Assembly (NCBI GenBank): GCA_049294435.1
Contig: JBAQCU010000045.1
Location: forward strand, 1 to 6,843
DNA from: UBA1550 sp049294435
Lineage (GTDB): Bacteria; Patescibacteriota; Minisyncoccia; Phycocordibacterales; UBA1550
DNA length: 6,843 nucleotides
Direction of reading: 5' to 3'
Shown here: positions 5,424-6,843 of the stretch, piece by piece
Layout: the number at the start of each line of letters is the position of its first letter
Numbering within the stretch: position 1 is the first letter of the stretch
The notes under the pieces: model-generated
Databases searched by the model: none
Told to the model about the DNA's origin: nothing
What the model saw: the letters and a program-made list of their open reading frames with translations, nothing else
Program-made: the position numbers and the translations under genes

Positions 5424-5641
5424 CAGAGCCGGTCCAAGATTTAAACACGGGGCAGGAATTACAAAGCTTACGCTTGTTTACCTGCCAAAACTTTAAAATT
5501 TTCGCTACAAACTTACCAATTTCTCGTCAGCATATGGTATATGCCTCCTCGAAATTGATAATTTTCGCAGTAAATTTTAGAGTTTTTGCTAGGTATTAAA
5601 TCTTGGACCAACTCTGAACCACGGGCATTGGGCCCAGGTTT
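5424..5641 (+). ncRNA. Candidate structured RNA or cis-regulatory leader (three-way junction), unknown family
   Basis: Nested complementary segments suggest a compact fold. P1: CAGAG (5424-5428) with CTCTG (5612-5616), a 2x2 mismatch, then GGTCCAAGATTTAA (5431-5444) with TTAAATCTTGGACC (5596-5609). P2: GGCAGG (5451-5456) with CCTGCC (5481-5486), with an inner AAGC/GCTT hairpin. P3: AAAACTTTAAAATTT (5487-5501) with AAATTTTAGAGTTTT (5572-5586), 15 pairs including one U-G that would be an A-C mismatch on the other strand, favouring a plus-strand RNA. P4: CAATTTC (5517-5523) with GAAATTG (5551-5557). P5: GCATAT (5530-5535) with ATATGC (5539-5544). P6: AACC..GGGC/GCCC.GGTT (5617-5640). P2 stacks directly on P3 with no linker. 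It is not tmRNA, RNase P RNA or a tRNA by conserved sequence. The length (193 nt to the end of P1) and the closing-stem/terminal-stem shape are loosely 6S-like, but this is weak. The 3' part overlaps the open frame of the peptidase, so it may be a leader rather than a separate gene. Confidence 0.5.
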
Positions 5642-6809
5642 ACAGAAAAGAGAGAATTCACCGTCACGACCGCAAGACAGAACGATACATATCAATAGAC
5701 CTATTTCTACGAAACTAAAAGACCTTGGTTTTAGGGACTCAAAAAACCAAGCGAAATACAGCGTATTTTCTATTTTTGCCCAATTTAGCGTTATTGGGTT
5801 GTTTTTGTTTGTGGGGCTTGGTCTCCCTCAAGCTTCAGTTTATGCGGCGAACGGTTCCTACTCTTCGGGTAGCAAGGCAGGCAAATCTGTCGCTATCTTT
5901 GTTCGCTCAGAATCTCAAAATTCTCAGACTATTTCATTATTAGAGGCGGCCACAAACGTTGACCCAAAGAAGGCGATGGGTGGTGGCGATATTACAATGG
6001 ATGACAAAGCGTTTTCTGCCGAGGTTGGCATGTCTGGGACAATTGCAGATATCCAATCAAGCGACCACCAAGGGAAAGTTAGTATTTACGTCGTCCGTTC
6101 TGGAGACACTATCTCACAAGTTGCAAAAATGTTTGGCGTATCTGTGGAAACTATTTTGTGGTCAAACGATCTTACGAGGGGCGCAAGTCTTCGCGAAGGA
6201 CAACATCTCGTCATCCTTCCTATTGACGGTGTTCAGCATACTGTAAAAAAAGGCGATACGCTTCGCGGTATTGCAAATAAGTATAAGGGAGACCTTGAGG
6301 AAATCATTGAGTATAATGGTATGACAGTCGATCAAAAGCTAAGCATTGGTGACATTGTTATTATTCCAGGTGGTAAAGAGGTTCTAACACCTACGGGTGT
6401 TACGACCACGTCACGCTCGCGTACAATCGCATCGTATCCATCCCACGTTGGGTACTATGCGCATCCAATACCAACAGGCCACAAGACACAAGGAATTCAC
6501 GGTTACAATGGCGTGGACTACGGAGCTCCAACTGGCGCGCCAGTGTACGCGGCGGCTGGAGGCACTGTTATTGTAAGCAGGTTCAAGGCTGGCTCATGCG
6601 GTCGCACATGTTTCGGCGGGTACGGCAACTATATTGTTATTGAACATCCAAACGGCACACAAACCTTGTATGGACACCTGAATGCTGTGTATACGTCAGT
6701 AGGAGGGCGTGTTGAAAAAGGTCAGTGGATTGGAGAAGTTGGAAACACAGGCAAGTCTACCGGCGCACACCTCCACTTTGAAGTTCGCGGAGCTAAGAAC
6801 CCATTCTAA
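5586..6809 (+). CDS. Secreted/anchored LysM-LysM-M23 family peptidoglycan endopeptidase
   Basis: This is a cell-wall metallopeptidase of the M23 (LytM/lysostaphin/NlpD-like) type that would cleave peptide cross-links in the envelope. Counting from the TTG at 5586: about 57 polar residues, one hydrophobic segment (58-83) ending in VYA (85-87), which fits signal-peptidase cleavage after A87, a linker, LysM 1 (about 166-211, VVRSGDTISQVAKMFGV and ILP), LysM 2 (about 216-261, TVKKGDTLRGIANKYKG and IIPG), and the M23 domain (about 289-400). Its ligands and motifs are H305 and D311 in IHGYNGVDYGAP, YGHL with H364, and GAHLHFEV with H395 and H397. The first zinc motif is H-x5-D instead of the usual H-x3-D. 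C338 and C342 form a close Cys pair in an inserted loop. The C-terminus NPF followed by TAA is complete. The start is uncertain: no in-frame ATG precedes the hydrophobic segment, only TTG at 5586 and 5628, with no Shine-Dalgarno, and both lie within the candidate RNA structure. Confidence 0.9.
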   Translation: MLGIKSWTNSEPRALGPGLQKRENSPSRPQDRTIHINRPISTKLKDLGFRDSKNQAKYSVFSIFAQFSVIGLFLFVGLGLPQASVYAANGSYSSGSKAGKSVAIFVRSESQNSQTISLLEAATNVDPKKAMGGGDITMDDKAFSAEVGMSGTIADIQSSDHQGKVSIYVVRSGDTISQVAKMFGVSVETILWSNDLTRGASLREGQHLVILPIDGVQHTVKKGDTLRGIANKYKGDLEEIIEYNGMTVDQKLSIGDIVIIPGGKEVLTPTGVTTTSRSRTIASYPSHVGYYAHPIPTGHKTQGIHGYNGVDYGAPTGAPVYAAAGGTVIVSRFKAGSCGRTCFGGYGNYIVIEHPNGTQTLYGHLNAVYTSVGGRVEKGQWIGEVGNTGKSTGAHLHFEVRGAKNPF

Positions 6810-6815
6810 TCGGGC

Positions 6816-6838
6816 AGAATATTGAATGTAGAATATTG
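6816..6838. repeat. Short direct repeat after the M23 gene
   Basis: AGAATATTG occurs at 6816-6824 and again at 6830-6838, just after the peptidase stop codon. The window ends 5 nt later, so it cannot be told whether this begins a longer repeat array. No terminator hairpin is visible in the 34 nt available. Confidence 0.35.
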
Positions 6839-6843
6839 GGAAA

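Noticed and set aside
5214..5444. Plus-strand open frame of 76 codons with a hydrophobic stretch, possible small membrane protein
   Set aside because: It runs through both arms of the 132-bp inverted-repeat element and into the RNA P1 arm, and it has no ribosome-binding site. The palindromic DNA explains the sequence better.
5424..5641. tmRNA, RNase P RNA or group I intron
   Set aside because: The conserved tmRNA ends and ALAA-type tag, the RNase P GAGGAAAGUCC core and group I P7 signatures are not present on either strand.
5513..5695. Minus-strand open frame of 60 codons opposite the peptidase start
   Set aside because: It lies within the candidate RNA and antisense to the peptidase frame, has no recognised domain, and ends just after the GAGGAGG/ATG segment; more likely a shadow frame. 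The 6-codon frame inside it is mentioned only as a finding.

Overview
The window looks like chromosomal DNA from a Candidate Phyla Radiation bacterium (Patescibacteria, most likely a Parcubacteria lineage). This is inferred from gene content and style: a short UvrD-type helicase of about 647 residues, a small protein resembling the DUF5663 family, a stand-alone PaaX/Cas2-like protein, a LysM + M23 peptidase carrying an HGYNGVD motif, weak or absent Shine-Dalgarno sequences, and a standard genetic code (genes end in TAA or TAG, and Trp is TGG). No rRNA, tRNA, CRISPR array or complete insertion sequence is visible.

Layout. Positions 1-118 hold a dispersed-type palindromic repeat, and 119-289 has no convincing gene. 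Four genes then lie on the minus strand, listed here in transcription order from the right. A coiled-coil, Glu-rich protein of unknown function (5116 to 3437) is driven by a good sigma70-type promoter (TTGACA-17-TGTAAT, 5220-5192). A DUF5663-like small protein (3408 to 3076) follows 28 nt later and is probably in the same operon. A 19-bp perfect hairpin (2996-3036) probably terminates that operon. Next come the UvrD/PcrA-like helicase (2917 to 974) and a PaaX/Cas2-like probable regulator (880 or 904 to 290). A 20-bp perfect palindrome that overlaps a TATAAT box separates these last two genes and looks like an operator.

On the right, a secreted or membrane-anchored LysM/M23 peptidase is read on the plus strand (to 6809). 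Between it and the divergent minus-strand operon lie 469 nt (5117-5585) that are far from empty. They hold the minus-strand promoter, a 132-bp element with 21-bp perfect terminal inverted repeats flanked by TTGT on both sides (MITE-like), a lone DnaA-box-like site, a probable extended -10 promoter, and the start of a compact nested inverted-repeat region (5424-5641). That region can fold into a three-way-junction RNA whose 5' end coincides with the predicted transcription start.

The most notable item is this candidate structured RNA or leader upstream of, and overlapping, the proposed start of the peptidase gene. The genes do not form one obvious pathway: DNA repair, cell-wall remodelling, a possible autoregulator, and an uncharacterised two-gene operon are simply adjacent.
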